Source of the DNA: Runella defluvii
Lineage (GTDB): Bacteria > Bacteroidota > Bacteroidia > Cytophagales > Spirosomataceae
Reading direction: 5' to 3'
DNA: 59,710 bases
Assembly (NCBI RefSeq): GCF_014195535.1
Contig: NZ_JACIBY010000005.1
Span: forward strand, 1-59,710
The position numbers and the translations under genes were made by a program. How positions within the stretch are numbered: the stretch's first letter is position 1; each line of letters starts with the position of its first letter. The notes under the pieces are model-generated. The model was not told the DNA's origin and did no database searches. It was given only the letters and a program-made list of their open reading frames with translations. Below are positions 8,484-16,613 of this stretch, in pieces.

Positions 8484-9377
8484 TTAATTCAACTCCACAT
8501 CTTGCCATTTTCCTTCCAACAAAACCCGCTGATGAGTATAACCCGCTGCCCGCGCCGCCTCAAATGCCAACGGAAACGAAGCCGTAATTTCTTCGGGTCG
8601 ATGGCTGTCGGAGTTGATACAAATGGGAATTTGTAGCTGATTCATACGCGCAATAATCCACGGAGAAGGATACAACTCCAGCCCACGTTTGTAATTGCCT
8701 CGGGTGTTGATTTCGACAATACAGCCCACTTTTTTAATCGCTTGAAGCGTTTCTTCCACCAAAGCCACGTACCATTCTTCCGACTCGTCGAACAGCGGAC
8801 GGGCTTCGTTGTGCATTTTGATTTTGTCCAAGTGTCCCACAACGGGCGGGGCATCGGTTTCGACCATTTGTCGAATGATGCCGTAGTATTTTTCTAAAGC
8901 AACCTGAATATTCCCGTCATAAAGGGTATCCAAACAAGCCAAAAACTCCACCGAACTACCGTCGATTTCCCACGGCTGCCCAAATTGGTTTAACTCCACA
9001 TAATGCACCGAACCAACGCAATAATCAAGCATCGGAAAGTCTTTAGGCCCTATCCCTGCTGAGGAAAAAGGTGCTGTTATTTCACCCCTCCCTAATTGGG
9101 GAGGGGCAGGGGGTGGGGTTTCGGGCAAGAAATCTACTTCTAAGCCAATGTACAGTTCAATTTGACCTTTGTACTTTTCTTTGAGTGCGGCGGTTTCGCG
9201 TAGGTAGTCGTCGAGGCGTTCGGCTTTCATGCTCCATTGGTTTTCAAACGGAACGGGGCAATGCGACGAAAATCCAAAGGCGCGAAGCCCTTGAGCTATC
9301 GCGCCTTGTACTTGTTGTTCTAAAGAGCCTTTGCCATCACAATAATGGCTGTGGCTGTGGTAATTGGTGATTATCAC
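8484..9377 (-). CDS. PHP-domain phosphatase, histidinol-phosphatase-like, with in-frame repeat insertion
   Basis: 297 residues from GTG 9377 (MIITNYHSH); the frame is open to 9440, but the extra residues overlap the upstream small ORF and look non-conserved. PHP motifs: NYHSHSHYCDGKG at the start, FSSHCP, GLEVDFLP, VGSVHYV, GHLDKIK, EINTRG and INSDSHRPEE near the end, as in HisK-type histidinol-phosphate phosphatases. Between FLP and KDFPMLDY an extra segment of about 25 residues (ETPPPAPPQLGRGE...) is encoded by a palindromic GC-rich repeat. Histidinol phosphate is the likely substrate; hisF is 3.5 kb away, but no full his operon is present. Confidence 0.8.
   Translation of the reverse strand: MIITNYHSHSHYCDGKGSLEQQVQGAIAQGLRAFGFSSHCPVPFENQWSMKAERLDDYLRETAALKEKYKGQIELYIGLEVDFLPETPPPAPPQLGRGEITAPFSSAGIGPKDFPMLDYCVGSVHYVELNQFGQPWEIDGSSVEFLACLDTLYDGNIQVALEKYYGIIRQMVETDAPPVVGHLDKIKMHNEARPLFDESEEWYVALVEETLQAIKKVGCIVEINTRGNYKRGLELYPSPWIIARMNQLQIPICINSDSHRPEEITASFPLAFEAARAAGYTHQRVLLEGKWQDVELN
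9086..9122. repeat. GC-rich palindromic element inside the PHP phosphatase gene
   Basis: On the plus strand CCCCTCCCtaattGGGGAGGGG is followed by CAGGGGGTGGGGTTTC. The reverse complement reads AACCCCACCCCCTGCCCCTCCCC...GGGAGGGG (written in parts), the same layout as the element in hisF. It is translated in-frame as a Pro/Gly-rich insert without stop codons. Confidence 0.8.
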
Positions 9378-9402
9378 TTCAGTAGTTTTAAGCTTTACGA
9401 TT

Positions 9403-9549
9403 TTACGGCATTTTTTCTTTGAGCATTGCTTTACGAACAATGCTCAAATCCGCTTTTTTTAAAAACGTATTCGCCGCCTTCAGCTTTTCTTCTACTACTT
9501 GCTCATTACTTTTTCGCACTGTAGTTTCTTTTGAAATGTTCGTTTTCAT
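9403..9549 (-). CDS. 48-residue small protein, coupled to DUF6934 gene
   Basis: A short ORF (MKTNISKETTVRKS... ending AMLKEKMP) whose ATG overlaps the TGA of the upstream DUF6934 gene as ATGA, the hallmark of translational coupling. The product is hydrophilic and lysine/glutamate-rich, with a predicted single amphipathic helix in the second half (LKAANTFLKKADLSIVRKAM). No signal peptide or membrane segment. I do not know a function. Its arrangement with DUF6934 suggests a two-gene unit, perhaps toxin-antitoxin-like, but nothing in the sequence proves that. It ends 25 bases before the PHP phosphatase start. Confidence 0.65.
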   Translation of the reverse strand: MKTNISKETTVRKSNEQVVEEKLKAANTFLKKADLSIVRKAMLKEKMP

Positions 9550-9983
9550 CGTTTTATAATAAGAAAGAAATCGTATGGGCGATTAGCGATAAAAGGCTCT
9601 ATTTCATCATCAATACTACCAAAGATACGAAATTGCTCCAAGACTGTTTCAATTTCTCTATTGATAACGATTCTATAAAGGCGTTGTCGTTTCTCATCGC
9701 TTCCTTGAAATAAAACAATTACCTGAGGATTTTTATTCAAAAAATCAACGATTATGCGAACGACTGTAGCTAAAACTACACGCATATCTTTATTTTTTGT
9801 CTCTGTAATATCGCTAACATCTCCGTTAGGAAGCACATCAAGTAAAGCCAAGTTATACACTTGTTCGGTATCTGTCAATGTAAATAGTACTCTCTTTAGC
9901 ACCTCCTTTTCCCGACTTATACTTACAAAATCATAGCGATATTGTATCTGAGGCTGACCAAATGGATAATAAGACTCGTTCAT
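9546..9983 (-). CDS. DUF6934 family protein
   Basis: 145 residues beginning MNESYYPFGQPQIQYRYDFVSI, a pattern I recognise from the Bacteroidota DUF6934 family: an N-terminal YPF...YxFVSI block, a central YNLALLDVLPNGDVSD block, then TVVRIIVDFLNKNP, VLFQGSDEKRQRLY, and a C-terminal IFG...F block. Alternating strands and helices suggest a small alpha/beta cytoplasmic protein. Its biochemical role is unknown. It starts 7 bases after the gltX stop, so it is read as part of the gltX transcript, and its stop overlaps the 48-aa ORF. Members are often found in small accessory cassettes. Confidence 0.75.
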   Translation of the reverse strand: MNESYYPFGQPQIQYRYDFVSISREKEVLKRVLFTLTDTEQVYNLALLDVLPNGDVSDITETKNKDMRVVLATVVRIIVDFLNKNPQVIVLFQGSDEKRQRLYRIVINREIETVLEQFRIFGSIDDEIEPFIANRPYDFFLIIKR

Positions 9984-9990
9984 CTGGTTC

Positions 9991-11529
9991 TTACTTTTGT
10001 GGCAACGTCTCCAATGCCTTCTCCAAACGAGCGATGACTTCGTCTTTGCCTAAAATTTCCATCGCAAGCATCAAATCGGGGCCGTGGCCTGCGCCAGTGG
10101 CGGCCAAGCGAAGTGCCTGCATCACTTTTCCCATTTTCACTCCTACTCGTTCTGCCGCAGCAGCCCATATTGCTTTGGCCGACTCCGCTAAAAAGTCGCC
10201 TTCATAGACTTTCAAGTCTTCTACATAAGCCGTAATGGCCTTGATCGCATCGGCATTCCATTTACTGGCTACCACGGCCTCTTCGTACTCCGCAGGCATT
10301 TCAACTAAGAACGACGCCTCACTCAAAATTTCTTGCGGGAACGTCACGCGGTCTTTCATCAAATGGACGACTTTCAACAGGTCAATCGATTTACCGTTTC
10401 CAGTTTGGGGTTGAGAGGTTGAACCATCAACTGTCAGCTGTAAACTCGCAGCTAACGCCCCGTCGCTCAATTGCTTGATATACTGCTGGTTAAACCACTT
10501 GGCTTTGGTAATATCAAAACGCGCTCCTGCTTTATGAATACGCTCCAACGAGAACGCTTGAATCAATTCGTCCATGGTAAACATTTCTTGCTCAGTGCCT
10601 GGGTTCCAGCCCAAAAACGCCAAAAAGTTCACCACCGCATCTTTCAAATACCCGTCTTCACGGAAACCACGCGCCACCGTGCCCGTGCTAGGATCGGTCC
10701 ACTGCAATGGGAAAATCGGGAAGCCACCCAAATCGGCGTCACGTTTTGAAAGTTTGCCATTTCCTTCGGGTTTGAGCAACAGCGGCAAGTGCGCAAACTG
10801 CGGAGCAGTCCAACCGAAATATTGGTACAACAACACGTGCAACGGCGCCGACGGCAACCATTCTTCTCCGCGGATCACGTGCGTAATTCCCATCAAATGG
10901 TCGTCCACAATGTTGGCAAGGTGGTAGGTCGGCATTCCGTCCGATTTTAACAATACTTTATCATCAAGCGTCGATGCGTGAACTACCACCCACTCACGAA
11001 TGATGTCTTTGAAACGAATGTCTTGCTTCGGGTCAATTTTGATACGCACCACGTACGGGTCGCCGTTGGCTATCCGACTAGCCACTTCTTCGGCCGATAA
11101 CGTAAGGGAGTTGGTCATTTGTAAACGCGTGATGGCGTTGTACTGAGCGGCATCGGCCCCTGCTTCTTCCAAACGCTTGCGCATGGCCTCAATTTCTTCG
11201 GCCGTATCAAACGCATAGTACGCTTTTCCCGAGTTAATCAACTGGTCGGCGTACTGGCGATACATTTCTTTTCGCTCCGACTGACGGTAAGGCGCGTGTG
11301 GTCCGCCGACACCTTGTCCTTCGTCAATTTCAATTCCTACCCATTTCAACGCCTCCAAAATATATGCTTCCGCTCCAGGCACGTACCGATTTTGGTCGGT
11401 ATCTTCGATACGAAGGAGCATTTTTCCGCCATTTTTACGGGCAAACAAATAATTATACAATGCCGTACGAACCCCTCCGATGTGAAGCGGCCCCGTAGGA
11501 CTAGGTGCAAAGCGAACTCTTACTGACAT
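9991..11529 (-). CDS. gltX: Glutamyl-tRNA synthetase
   Basis: Class-I aminoacyl-tRNA synthetase that charges tRNA-Glu with glutamate. 512 residues, normal for bacterial GltX. The HIGH signature lies in RFAPSPTGPLHIGGVRTA near the N-terminus, and the KMSKS equivalent is GKLSKRDADLGG. IEDTDQNRYVPGAE, RGEEWLPSAP and a C-terminal anticodon-binding domain are also recognisable. It heads a leftward run with DUF6934, the 48-aa ORF and the PHP gene. A Bacteroidota -7 element lies upstream at 11613-11620. Confidence 0.96.
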   Translation of the reverse strand: MSVRVRFAPSPTGPLHIGGVRTALYNYLFARKNGGKMLLRIEDTDQNRYVPGAEAYILEALKWVGIEIDEGQGVGGPHAPYRQSERKEMYRQYADQLINSGKAYYAFDTAEEIEAMRKRLEEAGADAAQYNAITRLQMTNSLTLSAEEVASRIANGDPYVVRIKIDPKQDIRFKDIIREWVVVHASTLDDKVLLKSDGMPTYHLANIVDDHLMGITHVIRGEEWLPSAPLHVLLYQYFGWTAPQFAHLPLLLKPEGNGKLSKRDADLGGFPIFPLQWTDPSTGTVARGFREDGYLKDAVVNFLAFLGWNPGTEQEMFTMDELIQAFSLERIHKAGARFDITKAKWFNQQYIKQLSDGALAASLQLTVDGSTSQPQTGNGKSIDLLKVVHLMKDRVTFPQEILSEASFLVEMPAEYEEAVVASKWNADAIKAITAYVEDLKVYEGDFLAESAKAIWAAAAERVGVKMGKVMQALRLAATGAGHGPDLMLAMEILGKDEVIARLEKALETLPQK

Positions 11530-11612
11530 GTTAGTCGTTAATGGTTATCCGTTAATCGTTGCTGTTCTGACAATGTATCCATTACAAGTAACAGCTAACT
11601 CTTTTGAGGCCG

Positions 11613-11620
11613 CAAAGTTA
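11613..11620 (-). promoter_or_regulatory. Probable -7 promoter element for gltX
   Basis: The minus strand reads TAACTTTG, matching TAnnTTTG, 84 bases before the gltX ATG. No convincing TTG at the ideal -33 spacing was seen, so confidence is moderate. Confidence 0.4.
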
Positions 11621-11708
11621 CCACAAAAACCCCATTTCTTGCGGGACCTCTTGACAACTTCGTAAAGAAGTTGTTATTTTCAGTATCGAACTACTTCTAA
11701 CCGCTACC

Positions 11709-12383
11709 ATGAATCGAGCCATTTGCTTTTTGTTTCTTTTGGGTTTGTTGGTTAGCTTCCAAACGGGGTCGGTCAACTACTATGCGTTGTCCTCCGATGA
11801 TTTTCTGAAACTCCCCGAAGCCAATCAGGTTATTAATGCTAAGCACCCCAACTACGCGTTGCTCGATGCGGCTATCTTCCATACCACCAACATCGCCCGT
11901 CGTACGCACGGACTCTCCCCACTTCAACATGGATTGGGATTGCAACAAGCAGCCCAGCAATTTGCCTCCGACATGATTCAGATGGGTTTTTATAATCATG
12001 TCCACCTCTACAGTCCTTCTTTTGCGAAACTCACGCAGCGTATTGAAACCTTCACCCGAGAGTACAGCCGAATGGCCGAAAACATTGGCCAGTACCAATT
12101 GATTGATAGTCCGCCCGAGTATTGTTGTCGCCGAAAACGCGACGGAAGTTTTGAGTATTTTAACTGTGACAATAAGCATTTGCTAAAAGGATTTAATTAC
12201 CTCGATTTTGCCCAGTACGCCGTCGATGAATGGATGAATTCGCCTTCGCACCGTCACAATGTCCTTGACTCTACTTATACCCATTTGGGATGCGCCGCTC
12301 GGCTTTCTAAAAATCCTTACCAAGAATGCCGTGCTCCTTTTGGGCGATTTGTGCAAAATTTTGGAAAAGTAAAAACGAATTAG
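11709..12383 (+). CDS. Exported CAP/SCP-domain protein
   Basis: 224 residues with an N-terminal signal peptide (NRAICFLFLLGLLVSFQTGS). The CAP (cysteine-rich secretory protein/antigen 5/PR-1) core follows: HTTNIARRTHGLSPLQ, LQQAAQQFASDMIQMGFYNH, MAENIGQY, AVDEWMNSPSHRHNVLD, and THLGCAARLS. The conserved His/Glu/His cavity residues appear present. Bacterial CAP proteins are extracytoplasmic with mostly unknown function; lipid binding or proteolysis is proposed for relatives. The insertion YCCRRKRDGSFEYFNC carries extra cysteines. A palindrome CAACTTC-GTAAA-GAAGTTG lies about 40 bases upstream (11654-11672) and may be regulatory. Confidence 0.85.
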   Translation: MNRAICFLFLLGLLVSFQTGSVNYYALSSDDFLKLPEANQVINAKHPNYALLDAAIFHTTNIARRTHGLSPLQHGLGLQQAAQQFASDMIQMGFYNHVHLYSPSFAKLTQRIETFTREYSRMAENIGQYQLIDSPPEYCCRRKRDGSFEYFNCDNKHLLKGFNYLDFAQYAVDEWMNSPSHRHNVLDSTYTHLGCAARLSKNPYQECRAPFGRFVQNFGKVKTN

Positions 12384-12460
12384 GCCGCCTTCTCCCAGTA
12401 AAACCGCACAAAAACCACCATTTTTTCGGTTATTTGCAGCCTCAATGACCCTCATACGCC

Positions 12461-12919
12461 ATGGCGCTGCTCGACACCCTCGTTTATGAATTTCAAAAAG
12501 AAGATTTTTTGATTTCGACCGACAAATCAAAGCTTGATACTTCGGTGATTCTTCCTTTTTTGTCCACCCAATCGTACTGGGCTGAAAACATTCCACTCGA
12601 CATCATCGAGCGCTCCATTCAGAACTCATTTACTTTTGGGGTATATCACCACCAAACCCAAATCGGTTTTGCCCGCGTCATTACGGATTTTGCTACGTAT
12701 GGGTATTTGGGCGATGTATTCATCTTGGCAGACTATCGTGGCCAAGGGCTTTCTAAGTGGCTGATGGATTGCATTTTTAATCAAATCCCTGAACTACAAG
12801 GCTTCCGACGCTGGACGTTGGCAACCGCCGATGCCCACGGTTTGTACGAGCAATACGGCTTTAAGAGCCTCGCCCGCCCTGAGCGCATGATGGAAAAAGT
12901 TAACTTTACGAAATATTAA
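12461..12919 (+). CDS. GNAT family N-acetyltransferase
   Basis: 152 residues. The GNAT acetyl-CoA-binding signature is LADYRGQGLSKWLMD, preceded by the typical beta strand GFARVITDFATYGYLGDVFI and followed by LATADAHGLYEQYGFK, as in YjdJ/Ats1-type small acetyltransferases. The substrate is unknown. It lies 15 bases upstream of hisF on the same strand, so the two are probably co-transcribed, but no metabolic link is evident. Cytoplasmic. Confidence 0.85.
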   Translation: MALLDTLVYEFQKEDFLISTDKSKLDTSVILPFLSTQSYWAENIPLDIIERSIQNSFTFGVYHHQTQIGFARVITDFATYGYLGDVFILADYRGQGLSKWLMDCIFNQIPELQGFRRWTLATADAHGLYEQYGFKSLARPERMMEKVNFTKY

Positions 12920-12934
12920 TTCAAAAGAGCAAAT

Positions 12935-13756
12935 ATGCTTACCAAACGCATCATTCCCTGCCTCGACGTCAAAGATGGACGTACCGTGAAGGGAGTCAAT
13001 TTTATTAATCTTCGCGACGCAGGTGACGCCGTTGAATTGGCCGCCGTTTACGCCGAACAAGGCGCCGACGAATTGGTATTTCTTGACATTACGGCCACGG
13101 TCGAAGGCCGCGGCACCCTTCTTGAATTGGTGCGTCGCGTGGCTCATACCATCAATATTCCTTTTACAGTAGGCGGCGGGATTTCGTCCAAAGCCGACGT
13201 ATCGGCTCTTCTCAATGCAGGCGCCGACAAAGTATCTATCAACTCCTCGGCCGTACGCAACCCTGACCTAATCAACGAATTGGCGTTAGAATTTGGGAGT
13301 CAGTGTATTGTGGTAGCGATTGATACAAGAAACCCCTCCCTAAATCCCTCCCCTGTAGGGAGGGACTCTGCATCCCCCTCCCTTAGAGGGGAGGGGCTAG
13401 GGGTGGGGTTAGTCCACACCCACGGCGGCCGCAAACCTACCGAACTCCACACCCTCGACTGGGCCAAAGAAGTGGAAGAGCGCGGGGCAGGCGAAATTTT
13501 GCTTACGTCGATGGATGCCGATGGCACCAAAAATGGCTTTTCGTTAGAGCTAACGGCGGCTATTTCCAAAAACGCCAACATCCCTGTTATTGCCTCGGGG
13601 GGAGCGGGGTCGATGGTACACTTTTACGATGTTTTTACGGAAGGATATGCCGATGCAGGACTCGCAGCCAGCATTTTTCACTTCAAAGAAATCGAAATTC
13701 CTGCCTTAAAACAGTACCTCCACGAGCGTGGCGTACCGATGCGGATGTCGCGCTAA
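12935..13756 (+). CDS. hisF: Imidazole glycerol phosphate synthase cyclase subunit HisF, with in-frame repeat insertion
   Basis: Cyclase subunit of IGP synthase in histidine synthesis. It uses ammonia from HisH to turn PRFAR into imidazole glycerol phosphate and AICAR. The (beta/alpha)8 barrel is recognisable: [19 protein letters not shown] with catalytic Asp11, [30 protein letters not shown], and [17 protein letters not shown] with the second catalytic Asp. At 273 residues it is about 20 longer than usual. The excess ([12 protein letters not shown]...GLGVG) sits between VVAIDTR and HTHGGRKP and is encoded by the palindromic repeat at 13331-13411. Catalytic segments are intact, so it is probably functional. 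Other his genes are not in this window. Confidence 0.95.
   Translation: MLTKRIIPCLDVKDGRTVKGVNFINLRDAGDAVELAAVYAEQGADELVFLDITATVEGRGTLLELVRRVAHTINIPFTVGGGISSKADVSALLNAGADKVSINSSAVRNPDLINELALEFGSQCIVVAIDTRNPSLNPSPVGRDSASPSLRGEGLGVGLVHTHGGRKPTELHTLDWAKEVEERGAGEILLTSMDADGTKNGFSLELTAAISKNANIPVIASGGAGSMVHFYDVFTEGYADAGLAASIFHFKEIEIPALKQYLHERGVPMRMSR
13331..13411. repeat. GC-rich palindromic element inserted in-frame in hisF
   Basis: Two nested hairpin-like parts: CCCTCCCCTGTAGGGAGGG and CCCTCCCTTAGAGGGGAGGG, ending GGCTAGGGGTGGGGTT. The second part matches the element in the PHP phosphatase gene. About 81-84 bases, a multiple of three in effect, so the hisF frame stays open. Confidence 0.85.
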
Positions 13757-14493
13757 GATTGGTGTTTGTCCAGAAATTCTTTGAAGCTTTTGCGGTACGT
13801 GTCACTGATGGGAATCCAGTTTTTACCAATCTGTATTTTCTCTTTGTCAATCGCCTCGATGGCGTCAAAAGAGACAATATACGAGTGGTGCACCCGAATA
13901 AACTGATGCGCACTGAGCTGTACTTCGAGCGACTTGAGGGTTTGGAGCGTCACGATTTTTTTTTCTTTGGTATAAATCGCGACATAATCTTTGAGCCCCT
14001 CGATGTACAGCACATCGCACAGGCGAATTTTTACCAGCTTTGTCCCGTCTTTGACAAAAATTGAGGGTAAAATAGGCGTTTCAACAGCCACTGGCGCAGT
14101 TTCGGGCAGCGTCGCGGGCATTGGTGAAACCGAAGTACCTAGCCGTTGCGTCACTTTTTCGACCGCCTTCAAAAAACGTTCTAGCGTAATTGGCTTCAAA
14201 AGATAATCGACCACATCCAGTTCGTAGCCTTCAAGCGCGTATTCCGAATAAGCCGTTGTCAGAATGACGAGTGGTTTTTTTGGCAAAATTTTCAGCAACG
14301 AAATCCCCGTAATTTCAGGCATTTGAATGTCCGAAAACAAGACATCCACCGTATTTGTCCGCAAAAAATCAAACGCCGCCAGCGGATTTGAAAATGACTT
14401 TACAAGCTTCAAATGAGGCAATTTTAGGATGTATTGTTCCAGGAGGTTTCGGGCCAAAGGCTCATCTTCTACCACCACGCAGGTAAGGGTCAT
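13753..14493 (-). CDS. LytTR-family response regulator
   Basis: 246 residues from ATG 14493 ([16 protein letters not shown]); the longer frame only adds a tail overlapping the kinase gene. An N-terminal receiver domain carries acidic VVEDE, phospho-acceptor Asp55 in FSDIQMPE, and the conserved Lys in YLLKP. After a Pro/Thr/Val-rich linker comes a LytTR DNA-binding domain ([26 protein letters not shown] ... [11 protein letters not shown], in parts). The gene starts on the kinase stop as ATGA, so the two are translationally coupled. It is a classic LytS/LytT-type pair of Bacteroidota, with unknown signal and targets. Its stop overlaps the hisF stop tail to tail. Confidence 0.92.
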   Translation of the reverse strand: MTLTCVVVEDEPLARNLLEQYILKLPHLKLVKSFSNPLAAFDFLRTNTVDVLFSDIQMPEITGISLLKILPKKPLVILTTAYSEYALEGYELDVVDYLLKPITLERFLKAVEKVTQRLGTSVSPMPATLPETAPVAVETPILPSIFVKDGTKLVKIRLCDVLYIEGLKDYVAIYTKEKKIVTLQTLKSLEVQLSAHQFIRVHHSYIVSFDAIEAIDKEKIQIGKNWIPISDTYRKSFKEFLDKHQS

Positions 14494-15533
14494 ACTAAAT
14501 TCAGTTTTAGGCGTACACAATACTCATCGGTAGTGTCTTCGACCTCTAATTCAAAGTTATCGGGATAACTTAATTCCAAACGCCGTTTTACATTTTGTAG
14601 CCCTATGCCCGACGATTCGTCGGAGTGAGTCGCATTGATGGGCAATTTGCTATTGGCCACTGTATAAACACACGCCATGCCTTCTATCACCAAATCGGCT
14701 TTGATCCAAGACCCCGAAAAATTGTTACTCACGCCGTGTTTGAAGGCATTTTCCAAAAAACTAATTAGAATTAAAGGCGCAATCAGCACGCCATCAATGT
14801 TGCCTTTGACCTCAAAAAGAATTGGAATCGGCTCGTTGAGGCGTAATTTTTCGAGACTAATGTAGTTTTCCATGTACTCAATCTCCTTGACCAACGGCAC
14901 TTTGGGGTGGTTGGAATCATAAATCATGTACCGCATCATTTGCGACAATTTCGCAATTACTTCGGTCGTATTGGGAGAATTCGTAAAGGCTAAATAATAG
15001 AGGTTGTTGAGGGTATTAAACAAAAAATGTGGGTTTATCTGTGCCTTCAAAAACCGAAGCTCCGACGTAAGTTTCTCATTTTCAATCTCTTTCTTTTTTG
15101 CTTCGAGCTCAAGCCAGCCTTCCGCAAATTTGAGCATTCCGACAAAAATCACAATAAAGAGCGTCGTCAACACCACGTTTACCGTAAACTTATCTTCGTA
15201 GAAATAGCAGATTTTGTGGGTATTACCGTCGATTAAATGGCGTTTTAACAAAATAAAAGCCCGCACCAGCACCGCAAACGGTACCGAAAACTCCAAGATA
15301 TACCGAAGCAGGCTTTTGTGCTTGAGATAACGGGATAAGAAAAAAAAGTAATTGAGATACACTACCAACATCATAAACAACACCTCAAAGGACGTATTCT
15401 TGAAAGCATCCCAAAAGGTCACTTCTTGCCCCCGAATCGGGAAACGGATTTGATAAAAGAAAAACGAAAAGTAAACGCACCAAAATGAAAGGTGTAGCAG
15501 TAAGATTCGGTAGCGTTTAATGAACGGTTGCAT
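14490..15533 (-). CDS. LytS-type sensor histidine kinase
   Basis: 347 residues from ATG 15533 (MQPFIKRYRILLLHLSFW). The frame extends upstream to 15698, but that part is not hydrophobic and looks like a leader. Four transmembrane segments fill the first ~140 residues, e.g. FWCVYFSFFFYQI, VLFMMLVVYLNYFFF and VVLTTLFIVIFVGM. The His-kinase domain (PF06580 type) has the phospho-acceptor His169 in AQINPHFLFNTLNNLYYL, followed by an HATPase with FLENAFKHGVSNN and SSGIGLQNVKRRL. It pairs with the LytTR regulator, whose gene it overlaps by ATGA. The signal is unknown. Confidence 0.9.
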   Translation of the reverse strand: MQPFIKRYRILLLHLSFWCVYFSFFFYQIRFPIRGQEVTFWDAFKNTSFEVLFMMLVVYLNYFFFLSRYLKHKSLLRYILEFSVPFAVLVRAFILLKRHLIDGNTHKICYFYEDKFTVNVVLTTLFIVIFVGMLKFAEGWLELEAKKKEIENEKLTSELRFLKAQINPHFLFNTLNNLYYLAFTNSPNTTEVIAKLSQMMRYMIYDSNHPKVPLVKEIEYMENYISLEKLRLNEPIPILFEVKGNIDGVLIAPLILISFLENAFKHGVSNNFSGSWIKADLVIEGMACVYTVANSKLPINATHSDESSGIGLQNVKRRLELSYPDNFELEVEDTTDEYCVRLKLNLV

Positions 15534-15865
15534 CAGAGCAGGGTAAAGTGCGTAACACTTATCATCTAATTGAAAGAAGGAACACAGATTGCGTGTGAAT
15601 TGAAAAGTAAAATTACGGCAAAAAGTCCGAAAAAATAAGCGGCTATTTTTAGTTGCCCTTTTCGCTGTGCTAAGTTTTCTACTTTCTTTCTTTTTCAATC
15701 GACCATTTATCCCAAATTTTCTACATCTCCGACTTACCGCCCCGCTAACCGAACAGCCGATAATTTTCGGATAACCGTCGAAATCTACCCTTTGATGTCA
15801 ATTCTTTGTTCTTGTTTTGCCCCGAACCAAAAATTCGTTTGACTCACAAATCAATTTCAATCACA

Positions 15866-16435
15866 ATGAAAAGAATCACTTTAGTAGCCTCAGCCTTGTT
15901 GGTATCGTTTGCCACTTTTGCTCAAACCACGTGGAAAGTTGACAAAGCACACGCAAAGTTAGGGTTTACGGTCACCCACCTTTTGATGTCAGAAGTAGAT
16001 GGAAACTTCAAAACGTTTGACGCCACTATCACTTCATCTAAGGAAGATTTTAGCGATGCGTCTTTTGAATTGACGGCCGATTTAGCCACTGCCAATACAG
16101 ATAATGAAGGCCGCGATGCGCACTTAAAAAGAGCGGATATGTTTGATGTTGCTAACCACCCAACGTTGACTTTCAAAAGCACATCTATCTCAAAAGTAGC
16201 GGACAAAAAATACAAATTGAACGGAAATCTTACCATCAAAGGCGTAACAAAACCTGTGTCGCTTGACCTTACATTGACAGGGGTTGGCAAAGATGGCCGT
16301 ACTCAAAAACCCAAAGTAGGTTTTAAAGCAGTAGGCACGATCAAGCGCACCGATTTTGGCGTAGGCGGTATGCCATCGGCAGTTGTTAGTGAAGAAGTTG
16401 AGCTAAGAGCCTTGGGCGAATTTAACCAACAATAA
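15866..16435 (+). CDS. Exported YceI family protein
   Basis: YceI proteins are periplasmic lipocalin-like beta-barrels that bind isoprenoid or other long lipids. 189 residues from ATG 15866, beginning with a signal peptide (MKRITLVASALLVSFATFAQ). The YceI core is clear: WKVDKAHAKLGFTVTHLLMSEVDGNF, RDAHLKRADMFDVANHPTLTF, YKLNGNLTIKGVTKPVSLDL (in parts) and IKRTDFGVG. Single gene, ended by a strong terminator at 16465. A second YceI protein lies at 41537-42097. Confidence 0.93.
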   Translation: MKRITLVASALLVSFATFAQTTWKVDKAHAKLGFTVTHLLMSEVDGNFKTFDATITSSKEDFSDASFELTADLATANTDNEGRDAHLKRADMFDVANHPTLTFKSTSISKVADKKYKLNGNLTIKGVTKPVSLDLTLTGVGKDGRTQKPKVGFKAVGTIKRTDFGVGGMPSAVVSEEVELRALGEFNQQ

Positions 16436-16464
16436 CCCATTTTCACTTACCAAAGTCTTGACTC

Positions 16465-16508
16465 AAAGCGTCGGATGGCCTAGCTATCCGACGCTTTTTT
16501 GTTTTTTT
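16465..16508 (+). terminator. Intrinsic terminator after yceI
   Basis: Near-perfect hairpin AAAGCGTCGGAT ... ATCCGACGCTTT (16465-16496) followed by a long T tract to 16508, 30 bases after the YceI stop. Confidence 0.92.
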
Positions 16509-16518
16509 CTCTAACAGT

Positions 16519-16605
16519 CGGGTTGTGAGCAACCCTTGGCACAGGAAATCGGGTTGTAAGCAACTCTTGGCACAGGAGGTCGGGTTGTGAGCAACCCTTG
16601 GCACA
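16519..16605. repeat. 31-bp repeat array, three copies of GGGTTGTGAGCAACCC-type unit
   Basis: Copies begin at 16520, 16551 and 16582, a period of 31. Each carries GGGTTG-TGAG-CAACCC (the middle copy has TAAG and CAACTC) plus CTTGGCACAGGA. The hexamers GGGTTG/CAACCC form a short hairpin. The same unit recurs at 37502-37556 and 54835-54912. It sits between the yceI terminator and the stop of the metallo-hydrolase gene. Confidence 0.85.
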
Positions 16606-16613
16606 TACATTTT

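Noticed and set aside
14493-14520. Longer start for the LytTR regulator
   Set aside because: It would overlap the kinase gene more than the ATGA coupling that the internal ATG provides, and lacks conservation.
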